Shown here one piece after another: positions 33,266 to 43,111 of a stretch of DNA of 62,915 nucleotides (its first letter is position 1; the number at the start of each line of letters is the position of its first letter). The notes under the pieces are model-generated. The model was not told the origin of the DNA, searched no databases, and saw only the letters and a program-made list of their open reading frames with translations. The stretch comes from Sphingomonadaceae bacterium. Its GTDB lineage: Bacteria > Pseudomonadota > Alphaproteobacteria > Sphingomonadales > Sphingomonadaceae. The position numbers and the translations under genes are program-made. The stretch covers positions 1 through 62,915 of the forward strand of contig JANYGC010000059.1 of the NCBI GenBank assembly GCA_025359425.1, read 5' to 3'.

Positions 33266-33390
33266 CCGTTCGTCCTGAGGGGGTGTCTCGAAGCCGCAGG
33301 CTGAGGAGCCGTCTCGAAGGACCGCGCGCCGTGCCAAATGGTTCGAGACGGGCCTTCGACAAGGGCTCAGTCCCTCCTCACCACGAACGG
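33266..33390. repeat. REP-type element bounded by CCGTTCGT / ACGAACGG
   Basis: The ends pair and the interior has GTCTCGAAG, GAGGAGCCGTCTCGAAGGA, TTCGAGACGGGCCTTCGAC and GGGCTCAGTCC blocks, so nested hairpins form. Lies between convergent amidohydrolase and tatC genes and probably terminates both. Confidence 0.75.
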
Positions 33391-33412
33391 GGTTGGGCTC
33401 GTTCCAATCGAG

Positions 33413-34213
33413 CTAAGGCAGAACTTCCGGCACCTCGGCAGGCACAACCGCCGCCTTGGCGTCCTTGCGCTCACCCAGCCACATCACCACCAGCGATCCC
33501 TCAAACAACAGCATCAGCGGGATCAGCAACATGATCTGACTCATCAGATCGGGCGGGGTAATTATTGCCGCAAACCCGGTCAGGGCCACGATTACATAGC
33601 GGCGCAGGCTGATCAGCTTGGTCCGGCTGACGATCCCGGCGCGGTTGAGCAACAGGAGCAGCACCGGCAGCAGGAAGCTGATCCCGAAGGCGAGGATGAA
33701 TTGCATCACCAGCCCGAGGTAATCCCCGGCAGCTGGCAGTGCCTCGATGTTGAGTCCGCCCTTCTCGCCCTGAAAGCCAAGCATCCACTTGAACGCGGTC
33801 GGCATGACCACGTAGTACGCCAGCGCCGCGCCCATCGTGAACAACACCGGGGTTGCGATCAGGAATGGCAGAAAGGCCTTCTTTTCCTTGGCATAGAGCC
33901 CCGGCGCGACGAAGGACCACAGCTGGTTGGCGATCACCGGAAAACTGATGAAGAACGCCGCGAACAGCGCCACCTTGATCTCGACAAAAAACGCCTCGTA
34001 AAGCTTGGTGTAAACCAGCTTGCCCTGGCCCGGCGGGAATGCCGCAGTCAGCGGGCGGATCAGGAAGCCGAAAATGTCGCCGGCAAAATAAAGACAGGCC
34101 GCGAAAGCCACCACCACTGCCGCGATCGCGCGCAGCAGCCGCGCGCGCAGTTCGACCAAATGATCGAGCAGCGGGGCCTGCGTTTCGTCGATATCGGGCA
34201 CGTTGAAGGCCAT
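33413..34213 (-). CDS. tatC: Sec-independent protein translocase TatC
   Basis: Core receptor of the twin-arginine translocase; recognises RR signal peptides and forms the channel with TatA. 266 residues with six membrane helices. N-terminal ETQAPLLDHLVELRARLLRA, the conserved cytoplasmic-face motif, and later FIISFPVIANQLWSFVAPGLYAKEKK are diagnostic. Starts immediately at the base after the tatB stop. Ends in an Ala/Lys/Val-rich tail. A Tat substrate candidate in this window is the substrate-binding protein at 6670. Confidence 0.95.
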   Translation of the reverse strand: MAFNVPDIDETQAPLLDHLVELRARLLRAIAAVVVAFAACLYFAGDIFGFLIRPLTAAFPPGQGKLVYTKLYEAFFVEIKVALFAAFFISFPVIANQLWSFVAPGLYAKEKKAFLPFLIATPVLFTMGAALAYYVVMPTAFKWMLGFQGEKGGLNIEALPAAGDYLGLVMQFILAFGISFLLPVLLLLLNRAGIVSRTKLISLRRYVIVALTGFAAIITPPDLMSQIMLLIPLMLLFEGSLVVMWLGERKDAKAAVVPAEVPEVLP

Positions 34214-34609
34214 CTATGTGGCTTTCGCGCGCGGTTTGGCAGCGGGCTTTTTGGCTGGAGCCTTTTTTGCGGGGGGCTTCTTTTTCGCGGGCGCTTTTAA
34301 TTTTGGCGGCGGGAGAGGCTCCATCAAAGTCCCCGGATCGACCCCGACCAGCGGCTCAGCGGAAGCCTGCGCGGGCGGGTGAGCGGCCATGATCGCCTCG
34401 TTCTGCTCGCGCCACTGCTTTTCCATGTCTTCCATTTCGGCTTCGCGGATCATCGTTTCGATGCCTGAGCGGAAATGGCCCGAAACGCGGCGAACCTTGC
34501 CGATCCATTGCCCGGCGACGCGCAGCGCGCGCGGCAAGTCCTTGGGGCCGATGACGACGATCGCGATGATCGCCGTGAACAGCATTTCATCCCAGCCGAT
34601 ATCGAACAT
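34214..34609 (-). CDS. tatB: Twin-arginine translocase subunit TatB
   Basis: Forms the substrate-binding complex with TatC. 131 residues: N-terminal MFDIGWDEMLFTAIIAIVVI membrane segment, the IGPKDLPRALRVAGQW hinge and amphipathic helix, then a hydrophilic tail ending in Lys/Pro/Ala repeats (APAKKKPPAKKAPAKKPAAK). The Ala/Lys tail is long and low-complexity, common in alphaproteobacterial TatB. Middle gene of tatABC. Confidence 0.93.
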   Translation of the reverse strand: MFDIGWDEMLFTAIIAIVVIGPKDLPRALRVAGQWIGKVRRVSGHFRSGIETMIREAEMEDMEKQWREQNEAIMAAHPPAQASAEPLVGVDPGTLMEPLPPPKLKAPAKKKPPAKKAPAKKPAAKPRAKAT

Positions 34610-34638
34610 GGGTTGCGGCCCCGCCGGTCAGGTGCGGT

Positions 34639-34890
34639 TTACTGCGGGGGCCGGCTGGTGGAATCGATCACGGTTTCGCCGTTGAGCGTACCTTGGCTGG
34701 TCGCCGCAGGCGGGATCTGCGGCGGCGGCGCAGCGGGCGGCTGCGGATTGCTCTCGTCAGCCATGCCTTGCTTGAAGCTTTTCACACCCTTGCCGAAATC
34801 ACCCATGAATTCGGACACCTTGCCGCGCCCGAACAGCACCAGCACCACCAGCGCGAACACCACGATGTGGATGGGTGACAAACCAAACAT
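34639..34890 (-). CDS. tatA: Twin-arginine translocase subunit TatA
   Basis: Pore-forming subunit. 83 residues: MFGLSPIHIVVFALVVLVLF membrane helix, FGRGKVSEFMGDFGKGVKSF amphipathic helix with the FG pair, then a Pro-rich tail. Start at 34890 chosen because it places the helix at the N-terminus. First gene of tatABC, following scpB by 62 bases. Confidence 0.93.
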   Translation of the reverse strand: MFGLSPIHIVVFALVVLVLFGRGKVSEFMGDFGKGVKSFKQGMADESNPQPPAAPPPQIPPAATSQGTLNGETVIDSTSRPPQ

Positions 34891-34952
34891 CAGATTACTC
34901 CTGCACCGGCGGGCGGGCATACGGATGCCGCCCACCCTCGCTTGGTACCCAC

Positions 34953-35612
34953 TTAGGCGCTTTCGTCTTCGCTTTCCAGTGCGCCGGTCGGATTTTCAGG
35001 TTCGTCGGTCTCATCCTCGCCGTGACCCGGCCCATCCCCGGAAATATCCAGGGCCGCAGCCAGCGCGTCGTCGACCGGATCGAGCAGCCCGGCAGCGCGC
35101 AATTCGTCGATCCCGGGCAAATCGCGGCGGCTGTCCAGCCCGAAGTGCGTCAGGAAATCGGGCGTGGTGGCATAGATCACCGGCCGCCCCGGCACCTCGC
35201 GCCGCCCGGTGATCCGCACCCAGCCCGCTTCCATCAGCACATCGAGCGTGCCCTTGGCGGTCTGCACCCCGCGGATCGATTCGATCTCGGCGCGGCTGAC
35301 CGGCTCGTGATAGGCGACAATCGCCAGCACTTCGGTCGCCGCGCGGCTCAGCCGGCGCACTTCCTCGCGCTCGCGCCGCAGCAGGTGGGCAAGATCGGGC
35401 GCGGTCTGGAAGTGCCAGCGCCCGCCGCGCTCGACCAGTTGCACCCCGCGCCCATCGTATTGCGCCGCCAGGTCGGCCAGCGCGCCCTTGACCGCCGCGC
35501 CGCCCAGATGAAGCGAAATCGCCTCGGCGCTCAGCGGCGCTGCGGAGGCAAACAGCGTGGCTTCGACCGCGCGGACCAGTTCGTCTGGCCCCTCTGTGCC
35601 GAAGCCCGTCAT
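34953..35612 (-). CDS. scpB: Segregation and condensation protein ScpB
   Basis: Winged-helix partner of ScpA in the SMC condensin complex. 219 residues. ELVRAVEATLFASAAPLSAE at the N-terminus, LRREREEVRRLSRAATEVLA, IVAYHEPVSRAEIESIRG and the second winged helix WVRITGRREVPGRPVIYAT are visible. A 40-residue acidic C-terminal tail follows. ATGA overlap with scpA. Confidence 0.93.
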   Translation of the reverse strand: MTGFGTEGPDELVRAVEATLFASAAPLSAEAISLHLGGAAVKGALADLAAQYDGRGVQLVERGGRWHFQTAPDLAHLLRREREEVRRLSRAATEVLAIVAYHEPVSRAEIESIRGVQTAKGTLDVLMEAGWVRITGRREVPGRPVIYATTPDFLTHFGLDSRRDLPGIDELRAAGLLDPVDDALAAALDISGDGPGHGEDETDEPENPTGALESEDESA

Positions 35613-36415
35613 GCCTTGACCCTTCTCAGCATCAGCGGTCCGAAAGTGTGCTCCTGGCTCATCTCGGCCTTGCCCATCCGCGCCAGTTCGAGCGCCGCGA
35701 CGAAGCTCGACGCCAAGGCCGAACGGCGCAATTTGGGTTCGGCGTGCGGGGGGAGAAAATCGCGCAGCTCCATCCAGTCAAGATTGACCCCGAGCATCGC
35801 GGAGACGCGCGACAGCGCCGAATCGAGCGTCATCACCATCCGGTCGCGGACCATGTGGACCACCGGCTGGGTGCGCGCCTTGACCTGTCCGTACGCCTGG
35901 ACCAGCGCGAACCAATCGCATTGCCACAGGTTCTTGCGGTCAATCCGCAGCCCCTCGGGCGCGCTGCGCTGCCAGGTATCGCGGCCGAGCCGGTCACGCC
36001 CGAGCAGGCGTCCAGCGGCATCGCGCATCGCCGCGAGCCGCTGGAGCCGCAGTTGCAGCCGCAGCGCCAGTTCTTCGGGGCTGGGATCGGCCTGCTCGTC
36101 GCGCGGGAGCAGCAGCGCCGACTTGAGGTAAGCCAGCCATGCCGCCATCACTAGGTAATCGGCGGCCAATTCGAGCCGCAGCGCCTCGGCCTGTTCGATA
36201 TAGGTCAGGTACTGGTCAACCAGTCCGAGGATCGAGATCTTGCGCAGATCGACCTTCTGCCGCCGCGCCAGATCGAGCAGCAGGTCGAGCGGGCCTTCCC
36301 AGCCATCGAGTTCGAGGTACAGCGCGGCGTCTTCGGTGGCAGCAGCGCCAATGCCGCCCCAGTCGTCTTCGGCAAAACTAACCGCCGGGCTGTCGATCAG
36401 GCCGTCCTCGGTCAT
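35609..36415 (-). CDS. scpA: Segregation and condensation protein ScpA
   Basis: Kleisin subunit bridging SMC heads. 268 residues. LELDGWEGPLDLLLDLARRQ and KVDLRKISILGLVDQYL form the N-terminal hallmark, YLVMAAWLAYLKSALLLP follows, and the C-terminal part ends with the winged helix. Overlaps nagZ upstream and scpB downstream by four bases each, so three genes are translationally coupled. Confidence 0.94.
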   Translation of the reverse strand: MTEDGLIDSPAVSFAEDDWGGIGAAATEDAALYLELDGWEGPLDLLLDLARRQKVDLRKISILGLVDQYLTYIEQAEALRLELAADYLVMAAWLAYLKSALLLPRDEQADPSPEELALRLQLRLQRLAAMRDAAGRLLGRDRLGRDTWQRSAPEGLRIDRKNLWQCDWFALVQAYGQVKARTQPVVHMVRDRMVMTLDSALSRVSAMLGVNLDWMELRDFLPPHAEPKLRRSALASSFVAALELARMGKAEMSQEHTFGPLMLRRVKA

Positions 36416-37422
36416 GCTGCGGCCAACTCGAGCAAGGCATCGCGCTTGGCCAGCAATTCGGCCTGATCGGCCGGTTGCGCGTCGCCCATCCCGGCCAGCG
36501 CACGGTCAAGCCGCACCTGCCCGGCAGCATCCAGCGCAGGCAGCCGCGCGCAAATCCCGGTCATATCGTCCATCCGCGCCCAGCAGTTGAGCGCGACATC
36601 GCAGCCCGCCGCAATCGCGCGTTCGGCACGTTCAGGAACGGTGCCGTTCAATGCCTCCATGTCGAGGTCATCGGTCAGGAGCAGTCCGTCGAAGCCGATC
36701 AGACCGCGGATCACCTGCTCGACTACGATTTTCGACTGGGTGGCGGGGTTGTCTGCGTCCCACGCGGTGAACAGCAAATGCCCGGTCATGCCGATTGCGG
36801 CGTGGTTGAGCGCCTTGAACGGAGCGAGATCGCTCTCCAGCTCCGCCGCACTGGCAGTGACCGTCGGCATCGCCTTGTGCGTATCGCACATCGTGCGGCC
36901 GTGGCCGGGCAGGTGCTTGATCGTACCCTGCACCCCAGCCCGCGCCAGCCCATCGAGGATCGCGCGGCCCAGCGCGGCGACCCGCAGCGGCTCGTGCCCC
37001 AGCGCGCGGTCACCGATCACGTCGTGCGCGCCTTCCTGCCGGACATCGAGCACTGGCGCGTGGGTGCAGGTGATCCCAACCTCGGCCAAGTCCATCGCCA
37101 GCGCCTGCGCATTGACCCGCGCCGCCTCGATCGCGCTGGCCGGGGCCAGGTCATAAAGCCGATCGAACACCGCGCCCGCCGGATAGGCCGGCCAGACCGG
37201 CGGCTTCATCCGCTGGACCCGCCCGCCTTCCTGATCGATCGTGACGAGCAGCTGGTCGCGCCCGTGGATGCTGCGCAAATCATCGGTCAGCGCGCGCAAT
37301 TGCTCGCGGCTTTCGACATTGCGGCCGAACACGATGTACCCCAGCGGATCGGCCTCACGGAAGAACGCGCGCTCGTCGGCGCTCAGCGTGGTTCCGGACA
37401 GGCCAAAGATTGCTGGGGTCAT
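36412..37422 (-). CDS. nagZ: Beta-N-acetylhexosaminidase NagZ (GH3)
   Basis: Cytoplasmic muropeptide recycling: removes GlcNAc from GlcNAc-anhydroMurNAc peptides. 336 residues. The GH3 signature KHLPGHGRTMCDTHKAMP carries the general acid/base His, and the nucleophile Asp is in LLTDDLDMEAL. TIDQEGGRVQRMKPP is also present. ATG 37422 gives the expected N-terminus (MTPAIFGLSGTTLS). Part of the conserved argS-SPOR-nagZ-scpA-scpB run. Confidence 0.94.
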   Translation of the reverse strand: MTPAIFGLSGTTLSADERAFFREADPLGYIVFGRNVESREQLRALTDDLRSIHGRDQLLVTIDQEGGRVQRMKPPVWPAYPAGAVFDRLYDLAPASAIEAARVNAQALAMDLAEVGITCTHAPVLDVRQEGAHDVIGDRALGHEPLRVAALGRAILDGLARAGVQGTIKHLPGHGRTMCDTHKAMPTVTASAAELESDLAPFKALNHAAIGMTGHLLFTAWDADNPATQSKIVVEQVIRGLIGFDGLLLTDDLDMEALNGTVPERAERAIAAGCDVALNCWARMDDMTGICARLPALDAAGQVRLDRALAGMGDAQPADQAELLAKRDALLELAAA

Positions 37423-37494
37423 GATGCGGCGCAAATTCGCAGCATCGCGCCGCGCTGGCAAGCGTGGCGGCGGCGAGCAGTGTGGATTACCGCG

Positions 37495-38199
37495 CTACTT
37501 GACCTGGCACGAAATGCCCGCGCCCTTGAGCTTGCTGCACAGCGCGCTGGCCGCTGCAGCATCCGGCGCAACCGCTTGCAGGCGGTAAATCGTGCCGTTG
37601 TCGGCGCTGCCAGCGATTATGCGGTGCGACACGCCCGTCAAAGCGCCGTTCGCCTGACCGGCAAGTTTCGTCCAGCCGGTTTCCGCCGCGTCCTTCGACG
37701 AGAACGCGCCGACCTGTACGCCAACACCGCCGCTCGCCGCAGCGGGGGCGGCACTCGCGCCTGGTGCCGGCGCAGGCGGCTTGGGGGCAGCGCTCGCAGC
37801 CATCTGCGCAGGCTTGCTCTTGCCTTCGGAGACGGCAAAGCTGGTATCGCCAGTGCCATCAAAGGTCTTGCCGCCCGGATCCTTGGGCGCTTCCTTGTAC
37901 GGCCGGCTATCGGCGGGCACGAGGCTGCCATCGGCAACCAGCGTCGGATCGGAATTGCGGTGGGTGACCCAGTAAATCCCGCCCACGATCACGCCGAGCG
38001 CGATCAGCGCCATCAAGGCCAGCCGCAGGGTGGAGCCCAGTTCGCTGCCTTCGTCATCATCATCGGCATCGTCTTCCGAGCTTTCGAGCCAGGGCAGGCG
38101 TTCCTCTTCGTCGGCGAGCGCCAGTTGCTCGGTCTCGAGCGGCTCGTCCCGGGATTCGCCCCATTCTGCGCCGTCTTTGTCGCCGTCGGTCCCCGTCAT
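37495..38199 (-). CDS. SPOR-domain membrane protein
   Basis: 234 residues. Very acidic cytoplasmic N-terminus (about 55 residues), one membrane helix at about 57-78 (LRLALMALIALGVIVGGIYW), an Ala/Pro linker, then a SPOR domain from about residue 160 (GVGVQVGAFSSKDAAETGW to LCSKLKGAGISCQVK) that binds denuded septal glycan. Located in the periplasm and at the division site. Two bases upstream of the next gene in the run (argS lies directly before it). Confidence 0.9.
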   Translation of the reverse strand: MTGTDGDKDGAEWGESRDEPLETEQLALADEEERLPWLESSEDDADDDDEGSELGSTLRLALMALIALGVIVGGIYWVTHRNSDPTLVADGSLVPADSRPYKEAPKDPGGKTFDGTGDTSFAVSEGKSKPAQMAASAAPKPPAPAPGASAAPAAASGGVGVQVGAFSSKDAAETGWTKLAGQANGALTGVSHRIIAGSADNGTIYRLQAVAPDAAAASALCSKLKGAGISCQVK

Positions 38200-38201
38200 G
38201 A

Positions 38202-39947
38202 CTACATTTCCTCCACGGCCTCCACGCCCAGCAGGGCGAGGCCGTTCTTGATAAGCTGCCCGATTTGCGCAGCAAGATAAAGCCTTGCGCCGGTCAGCTG
38301 GGCATCCTGTGCCACGATGAAGCGCTTTTCGGGGCGGTCATTGCCGACATTCCAGTAGGCATGCAGCGCCCCAGCGAGGTCATAGAGATAGAATGCCACG
38401 CGGTGCGGTTCGCGCGCTGCCGCCGCTGCTTCGATCAGGCGCGGGAACTGCGCGCCCAGCTTGATCAGCTCAAGCTCTTCCTCGCCGAGCCGTTCGAGCG
38501 CCGCATCCGATGGCGCAAATCCCGCCTCTGCGCCTTTGCGCAGGGTCGAACGGATCCGGGCATGCGCGTACTGCACATAGAACACCGGATTGTCCTTGTT
38601 CGCCTCGACCACCTTGGCAAAATCGAAGTCCATCTGCGCTTCGGGCTTGCGGGTCAGCATGGTGAAGCGGACCACGTCCTTGCCCACTTCCTGCACCACA
38701 TCGGCCAGCGTGACGAAATTGCCCGACCGCTTGGACATTTTGACCGGCTCGCCATTGCGCAGCAGCTGGACCATCTGCACGATTTTAATCTCGAACGGTT
38801 TTTCCTTGCCCGAGCCCGCTGTCAACGCAGCCACCGCGGCCTTGATCCGCTTGACCGTGCCGGCATGATCCGCGCCCCAGATATCGACCAGCGCGTCGGC
38901 CGTTTCGGCCTTCTGGAAATGGTAGGCGAGATCGGCCCCGAAGTAAGTCCAGCTGCCGTCGCTCTTTTTGATCGGGCGATCCTGGTCGTCACCGAACCTG
39001 GTCGAGCGGAACAGCGGCAGTTCAACCGGTTCCCAATCCTCGATGGTCTTGCCCTTGGGCGCTTCGAGCTGGCCGTCGTAAACCAGATCGTGCGCGCGCA
39101 GCCACTGCTCGGCCTGTTCGGGCTTGCCCGCCGCCTGCAATTCAGCCTCGGACGAAAACAGATCGTGGTGGATGCCAAGCAAGGCCAGGTCGGCCCGGAT
39201 CATCACCAGCATCGCCGCGACCGCGCGGGCCCGGAATGTGACCAGCCATTCGCTTTCTGGCGCGGCAACGTATTTGTCACCGAATTCTGCGGCCAGTTCC
39301 TGCGCCACCGGGACCAGATAATCGCCCGGATAGAGGCCTTCGTGTACCTCGCCAACGGCTTCGCCCAGCGCCTCACGGTACCGCAGGTGGACCGACCGCG
39401 CGAGCACATCGACCTGCCCGCCAGCATCGTTGACATAGTATTCGCGGGTCACCCGGTGCCCGGCAAATTCGAGCAAAGTGGCCAGCGCATCGCCGACCAC
39501 CGCGCCGCGGCAGTGGCCCATGTGCATCGGCCCGGTCGGGTTGGCCGAGACATATTCGACGTTCACCATCTTGCCGCCGCCCATGGTGGACCGACCGTAA
39601 TCGCCGGCTAAGGCTGCAATCGCGCGCAGTTCGGTCAGCCACGCCGACCGATCGATCCGCAGATTGATAAAACCGGGACCGGCGATGTCGGCGCTGGTCA
39701 CCTCGGGCAGTTTGGTCAGCTCGGCTACCAAAGCCTCTGCGAGAGCGCGCGGATTGGTACCCGCAGGTTTGGCCAAGACCATCGCGGCGTTGGTGGCGAG
39801 ATCGCCGTGCGCGGGGTCACGCGGCGGCTCGACCGCCACATTGGCGCGGTTCAGCCCGTGCGGCAGCGTGCCCGCTGCTTCGAGCGCATCGAGCGCGGCG
39901 GCGATGTGCCCGGCAAAGGCGGCGTGGAGGGTAGCGACGTCGGTCAT
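38202..39947 (-). CDS. argS: Arginyl-tRNA synthetase
   Basis: Class I synthetase, 581 residues. HIGH-type motif in NPTGPMHMGHCRGAVVGDAL, KMSKRSGN as the second signature, and the C-terminal anticodon-binding DALRA domain (FYVQYAHARIRSTLRKG and onwards). N-terminal Add1-type region NLAVEPPRDPAHGDLATNAA (NVAVEPPRDP in this protein). First gene of the argS-to-tatC block of eight genes on the minus strand. Confidence 0.96.
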   Translation of the reverse strand: MTDVATLHAAFAGHIAAALDALEAAGTLPHGLNRANVAVEPPRDPAHGDLATNAAMVLAKPAGTNPRALAEALVAELTKLPEVTSADIAGPGFINLRIDRSAWLTELRAIAALAGDYGRSTMGGGKMVNVEYVSANPTGPMHMGHCRGAVVGDALATLLEFAGHRVTREYYVNDAGGQVDVLARSVHLRYREALGEAVGEVHEGLYPGDYLVPVAQELAAEFGDKYVAAPESEWLVTFRARAVAAMLVMIRADLALLGIHHDLFSSEAELQAAGKPEQAEQWLRAHDLVYDGQLEAPKGKTIEDWEPVELPLFRSTRFGDDQDRPIKKSDGSWTYFGADLAYHFQKAETADALVDIWGADHAGTVKRIKAAVAALTAGSGKEKPFEIKIVQMVQLLRNGEPVKMSKRSGNFVTLADVVQEVGKDVVRFTMLTRKPEAQMDFDFAKVVEANKDNPVFYVQYAHARIRSTLRKGAEAGFAPSDAALERLGEEELELIKLGAQFPRLIEAAAAAREPHRVAFYLYDLAGALHAYWNVGNDRPEKRFIVAQDAQLTGARLYLAAQIGQLIKNGLALLGVEAVEEM

Positions 39948-40003
39948 GCCGCGCCGGTTAGCCGCTTTGGCGCTGCAAGGGAACCTCCCCGGCAGCGAGC
40001 GAC

Positions 40004-40654
40004 TTAACGCGTGGCGTTATAAGTCAGCTGATCCTGGCTGAGCTGGAACCCGACCAGCACATCGAACGTGGCCCGCGCGATCGCGGCCTTGACGTCAGGC
40101 TGGGCGAGCGGATCGATTGCCGCGTCTTCTTCGCCCGCACGGCGCTTGCGGGTGATGCGGTCACGGATGTCTTGCGGCAGCGTCGCCTCGGCCTTGTCGA
40201 CATAGGCCCCGCCCTGCCCGGTCGCCGAAGCGCGATCCTGACCATCGGCGAATGCGAGCGATACCTGCCCGACGCGCTTGGAAATGACGGCTTTGCCGCC
40301 GCGCAGCACCACCACGTAGAACGGCAGGGTCACCGTGCGCGCGCCGCGCGTATCGGCGCGGCGGCCCTGGACGTTGAAGCTGACGTTGGTGAACACTTTG
40401 GTGCCGGTGTCATTGCACTGGCTGCGCACATTGGTCATCGCCGCGACCACATCGATGTTGGTCGAGGTGGTATCACCGGGCACGCGGAACGTGGTCACAT
40501 CGCCGGTGTGCTGCGGAATTCCGACCGCCGGGCACTGGCTGCGCACGGCGCTGATGCCGACGCCCTCATCGACCACGATATCCCCGGTCGACTTGCAGCC
40601 CGCGAGCACGGCAGCCAAGGCAATGGCGGAAATCAGGCGGGTGCGAGCAATCAT
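40004..40654 (-). CDS. Hypothetical lipoprotein
   Basis: 216 residues. Signal peptide with lipobox LAGC (residues about 17-20). After it come GDIVVDEGVGISAVRSQCPAVG, NIDVVAAMTNVRSQC and a beta-rich middle (TRGARTVTLPFYVVVLRGGK), and near the end a basic linker TRKRRAGEEDAA. Paired cysteines in the two RSQC motifs may form a disulfide. Function unknown; it seems to be a conserved sphingomonad envelope protein. It diverges from ispH with about 80 bases between. Confidence 0.75.
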   Translation of the reverse strand: MIARTRLISAIALAAVLAGCKSTGDIVVDEGVGISAVRSQCPAVGIPQHTGDVTTFRVPGDTTSTNIDVVAAMTNVRSQCNDTGTKVFTNVSFNVQGRRADTRGARTVTLPFYVVVLRGGKAVISKRVGQVSLAFADGQDRASATGQGGAYVDKAEATLPQDIRDRITRKRRAGEEDAAIDPLAQPDVKAAIARATFDVLVGFQLSQDQLTYNATR

Positions 40655-40734
40655 TGGGACGTCCTATATCGAAGCATGTGATCTTGCTGTGCATGCCCTA
40701 GCGGCGCGAATGGCAAAGCGCTAGAGGCGGCTTG

Positions 40735-41697
40735 ATGAACGCCATATTGCCAAGTTCCGATTTGCTGCCGCTCCGCCTGTTGCTGGCCGCACCGCGCGGT
40801 TTTTGCGCCGGGGTCGACCGCGCGATCGAGATCGTCGATCTCGCGCTGCAGCGCTATGGCGCGCCGGTCTATGTCCGCCACGAGATCGTCCACAACCGCT
40901 TCGTGGTCGACAGCCTGAAGGCCAAAGGTGCGGTGTTTGTCGAGGAACTGGACGAAGTGCCCGACGGCGCCCCGGTGGTGTTCAGCGCGCACGGCGTCCC
41001 CAAATCGGTCCCCGCCGCGGCGACCGACCGGGGTCTCGACTGGCTTGATGCGACCTGCCCGCTGGTCAGCAAAGTCCACCGCCAGGCCGAACGCCAGATC
41101 GAGGCCGGGCGGCATATCGTGTTCATCGGCCACAAGGGGCATCCCGAAGTGATCGGCACGCTGGGCCAGGTGCCCGAAGGCACGATCACGCTGGTCGAGA
41201 GGGTCAGCGACGTTGCGCGGCTCGATTTCGCCGCTGACGCGCCGCTTGCCTTCCTGACTCAGACGACGCTGTCGGTTGACGATACCGCCGAGATCGTCAC
41301 CGCCCTGCGCGCCCGGTTCCCGCAGATCGTCGGGCCCAAGGCTGAGGACATCTGTTACGCCACCTCCAACCGCCAGGCCGCGGTCAAGGTGATCGCGCCC
41401 GAATGCCAGCTGGTGCTGGTGATCGGCGCGCCCAACAGCTCGAACTCGGTCCGGCTGGTCGAAGTGGCCGAGCGCTGCGGGGCGCAGTCGCGGCTGGTCC
41501 AGCGCGGCGACGAGATCGAAGCGAGCTGGCTCGACGGGGTCGAGGTGCTGGGGCTGACCGCCGGGGCCTCCGCGCCCGAAGACCTGATCCAGGAAGTGAT
41601 CGCCCGGATCGGCAGCTTCCGCGAAGTTACCGTCGAGCAAGTCATCACCGCCGAGGAAAAGATGATCTTCAAGCTCCCGCGCCAGTTGACCGACTGA
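40735..41697 (+). CDS. ispH: 4-hydroxy-3-methylbut-2-enyl diphosphate reductase
   Basis: Last enzyme of the MEP isoprenoid pathway; reduces HMBPP to IPP and DMAPP with a 4Fe-4S cluster. 320 residues. The three cluster cysteines are in [27 protein letters not shown] and [15 protein letters not shown]. Catalytic [13 protein letters not shown] [13 protein letters not shown] is present. ATG 40735 preferred over TTG at 40732. Stop overlaps the thrB start as TGATG. Confidence 0.95.
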   Translation: MNAILPSSDLLPLRLLLAAPRGFCAGVDRAIEIVDLALQRYGAPVYVRHEIVHNRFVVDSLKAKGAVFVEELDEVPDGAPVVFSAHGVPKSVPAAATDRGLDWLDATCPLVSKVHRQAERQIEAGRHIVFIGHKGHPEVIGTLGQVPEGTITLVERVSDVARLDFAADAPLAFLTQTTLSVDDTAEIVTALRARFPQIVGPKAEDICYATSNRQAAVKVIAPECQLVLVIGAPNSSNSVRLVEVAERCGAQSRLVQRGDEIEASWLDGVEVLGLTAGASAPEDLIQEVIARIGSFREVTVEQVITAEEKMIFKLPRQLTD

Positions 41698-42680
41698 TGG
41701 CGGTTTACACGCAGCTGGGCGCCGAAGTGCTGGCCGAGCTGATCGGCGAGTTTGACATCGGCGAACTGCGGATGGCCAAGGGGATCGCCGAGGGGGTGTC
41801 GAACAGCAACTGGCTGATCGAGACCAGCGGCAAGGACGGTGGCGGTTCGCGCTTCATCCTGACGATGTACGAATACCGGATCGAGCTGGACGACCTTCCC
41901 TTTTTCCTCTCGCTGCTCGATCATCTGGCGGCCAAGGGTGGCGCCGTCCCGCGCACCATTCATGACCGCGCAGGCGGGCTATACCGGATGATCGGCGACA
42001 AGGCGGTGGCGTTGATCGAGTTCCTGCCGGGCGTTTCGGTGAGCCAGCCAACCGCGGCGCAAGCCCGCTCGGTAGGCGGTGCGCTGGCGCAATTGCATCT
42101 GGCAGCGACGGATTTTGCGGGCGAGCGGGCGAACGGCATGGACCTCGCCGAATGGCAGCGGCTTGCCGCCGAATGCGGTCCTGAGGGACTGAGCGCGATC
42201 GATCCTGGGCTGGCTGATCTGGTCGCGCGCGAACTGCCGCTGCTCGCGGGCCAATGGCCGCAGGACCTGCCGCGCGGGGTGATCCACGCTGACCTGTTCA
42301 CCGACAACGTGCTGATGCTGGGCAGCAAAGTGACCGGGCTGATCGACTTCTACTTCGCCTGCACCGATCTGATTGCCTACGATGTCGCGGTGACCCACGC
42401 CGCGTGGTGCTTCGACGGCGAAGGCCGCAATTTCTCGCCCGCGCTTTCGGCGGCGCTGCTCGCCGGATACGAAGCGGTGCGCCCGTTGAGCCAGGCCGAA
42501 CGCGCCGCGCTGCCGGTGCTCGCGCGCGGCGCGGCGCTGCGCTTTACGATGAGCCGGGCCTACGACTGGCTCAACACCCCGGCGGACGCGCTGGTGGTGC
42601 GCAAGGACCCGCTGGCGTTCGCCCGGCGACTGGAATTCTATGCCGATCCGGCCAATGCAGGACTGTTCGAGAACGCATGA
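41697..42680 (+). CDS. thrB: Homoserine kinase, APH-fold (ThrB2-type)
   Basis: Phosphorylates homoserine in threonine synthesis. 327 residues of the aminoglycoside-phosphotransferase fold rather than [22 protein letters not shown] is the nucleotide region, [15 protein letters not shown] the catalytic HxDxxxxN loop, and [19 protein letters not shown] the metal DFG-like motif. RNase H follows with an ATGA overlap; the ispH-thrB-rnhA order is conserved in this group. Confidence 0.93.
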   Translation: MAVYTQLGAEVLAELIGEFDIGELRMAKGIAEGVSNSNWLIETSGKDGGGSRFILTMYEYRIELDDLPFFLSLLDHLAAKGGAVPRTIHDRAGGLYRMIGDKAVALIEFLPGVSVSQPTAAQARSVGGALAQLHLAATDFAGERANGMDLAEWQRLAAECGPEGLSAIDPGLADLVARELPLLAGQWPQDLPRGVIHADLFTDNVLMLGSKVTGLIDFYFACTDLIAYDVAVTHAAWCFDGEGRNFSPALSAALLAGYEAVRPLSQAERAALPVLARGAALRFTMSRAYDWLNTPADALVVRKDPLAFARRLEFYADPANAGLFENA

Positions 42681-43111
42681 AACAGGTGGAAATTTTTACC
42701 GACGGGGCCTGCAAGGGTAACCCCGGCCCGGGCGGCTGGGGCGCGGTGCTGCGGATGGGCGGGCACGAGAAGGAACTGGCGGGCCATGCCCCGGCGACCA
42801 CCAATAACCGGATGGAACTGACTGCGGTGATCGAAGCCCTGCGCGCGCTCAAAAGCCCGTGCGAAGTCGCGCTGCACACCGACAGCCGCTATGTCATCGA
42901 CGGAATTACCAAGTGGATCTTCGGCTGGCAGAAGAACGGCTGGAAAAACGCGGCGAAGAAGCCGGTGCTCAACATCGATCTGTGGCAGGTGCTGCTCGAG
43001 GCCAAGCGCGAGCACAAAGTGAGCTGGCACTGGGTCAAAGGCCACGCCGGTCACCCCGAGAACGAGCGCGCGGATAGATTGGCCAGCGATGCCGCGCTAA
43101 CCGCCGCCTAA
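42677..43111 (+). CDS. rnhA: Ribonuclease HI
   Basis: Cleaves the RNA strand of RNA-DNA hybrids. 144 residues. Catalytic residues are visible as D9 in [17 protein letters not shown], the glutamate in NNRMELTAV, the aspartate in [11 protein letters not shown], and the final DR in NERADRLAS. Full length. Ends convergently with the FAD oxidoreductase, overlapping by four bases at the stops. Confidence 0.96.
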   Translation: MKQVEIFTDGACKGNPGPGGWGAVLRMGGHEKELAGHAPATTNNRMELTAVIEALRALKSPCEVALHTDSRYVIDGITKWIFGWQKNGWKNAAKKPVLNIDLWQVLLEAKREHKVSWHWVKGHAGHPENERADRLASDAALTAA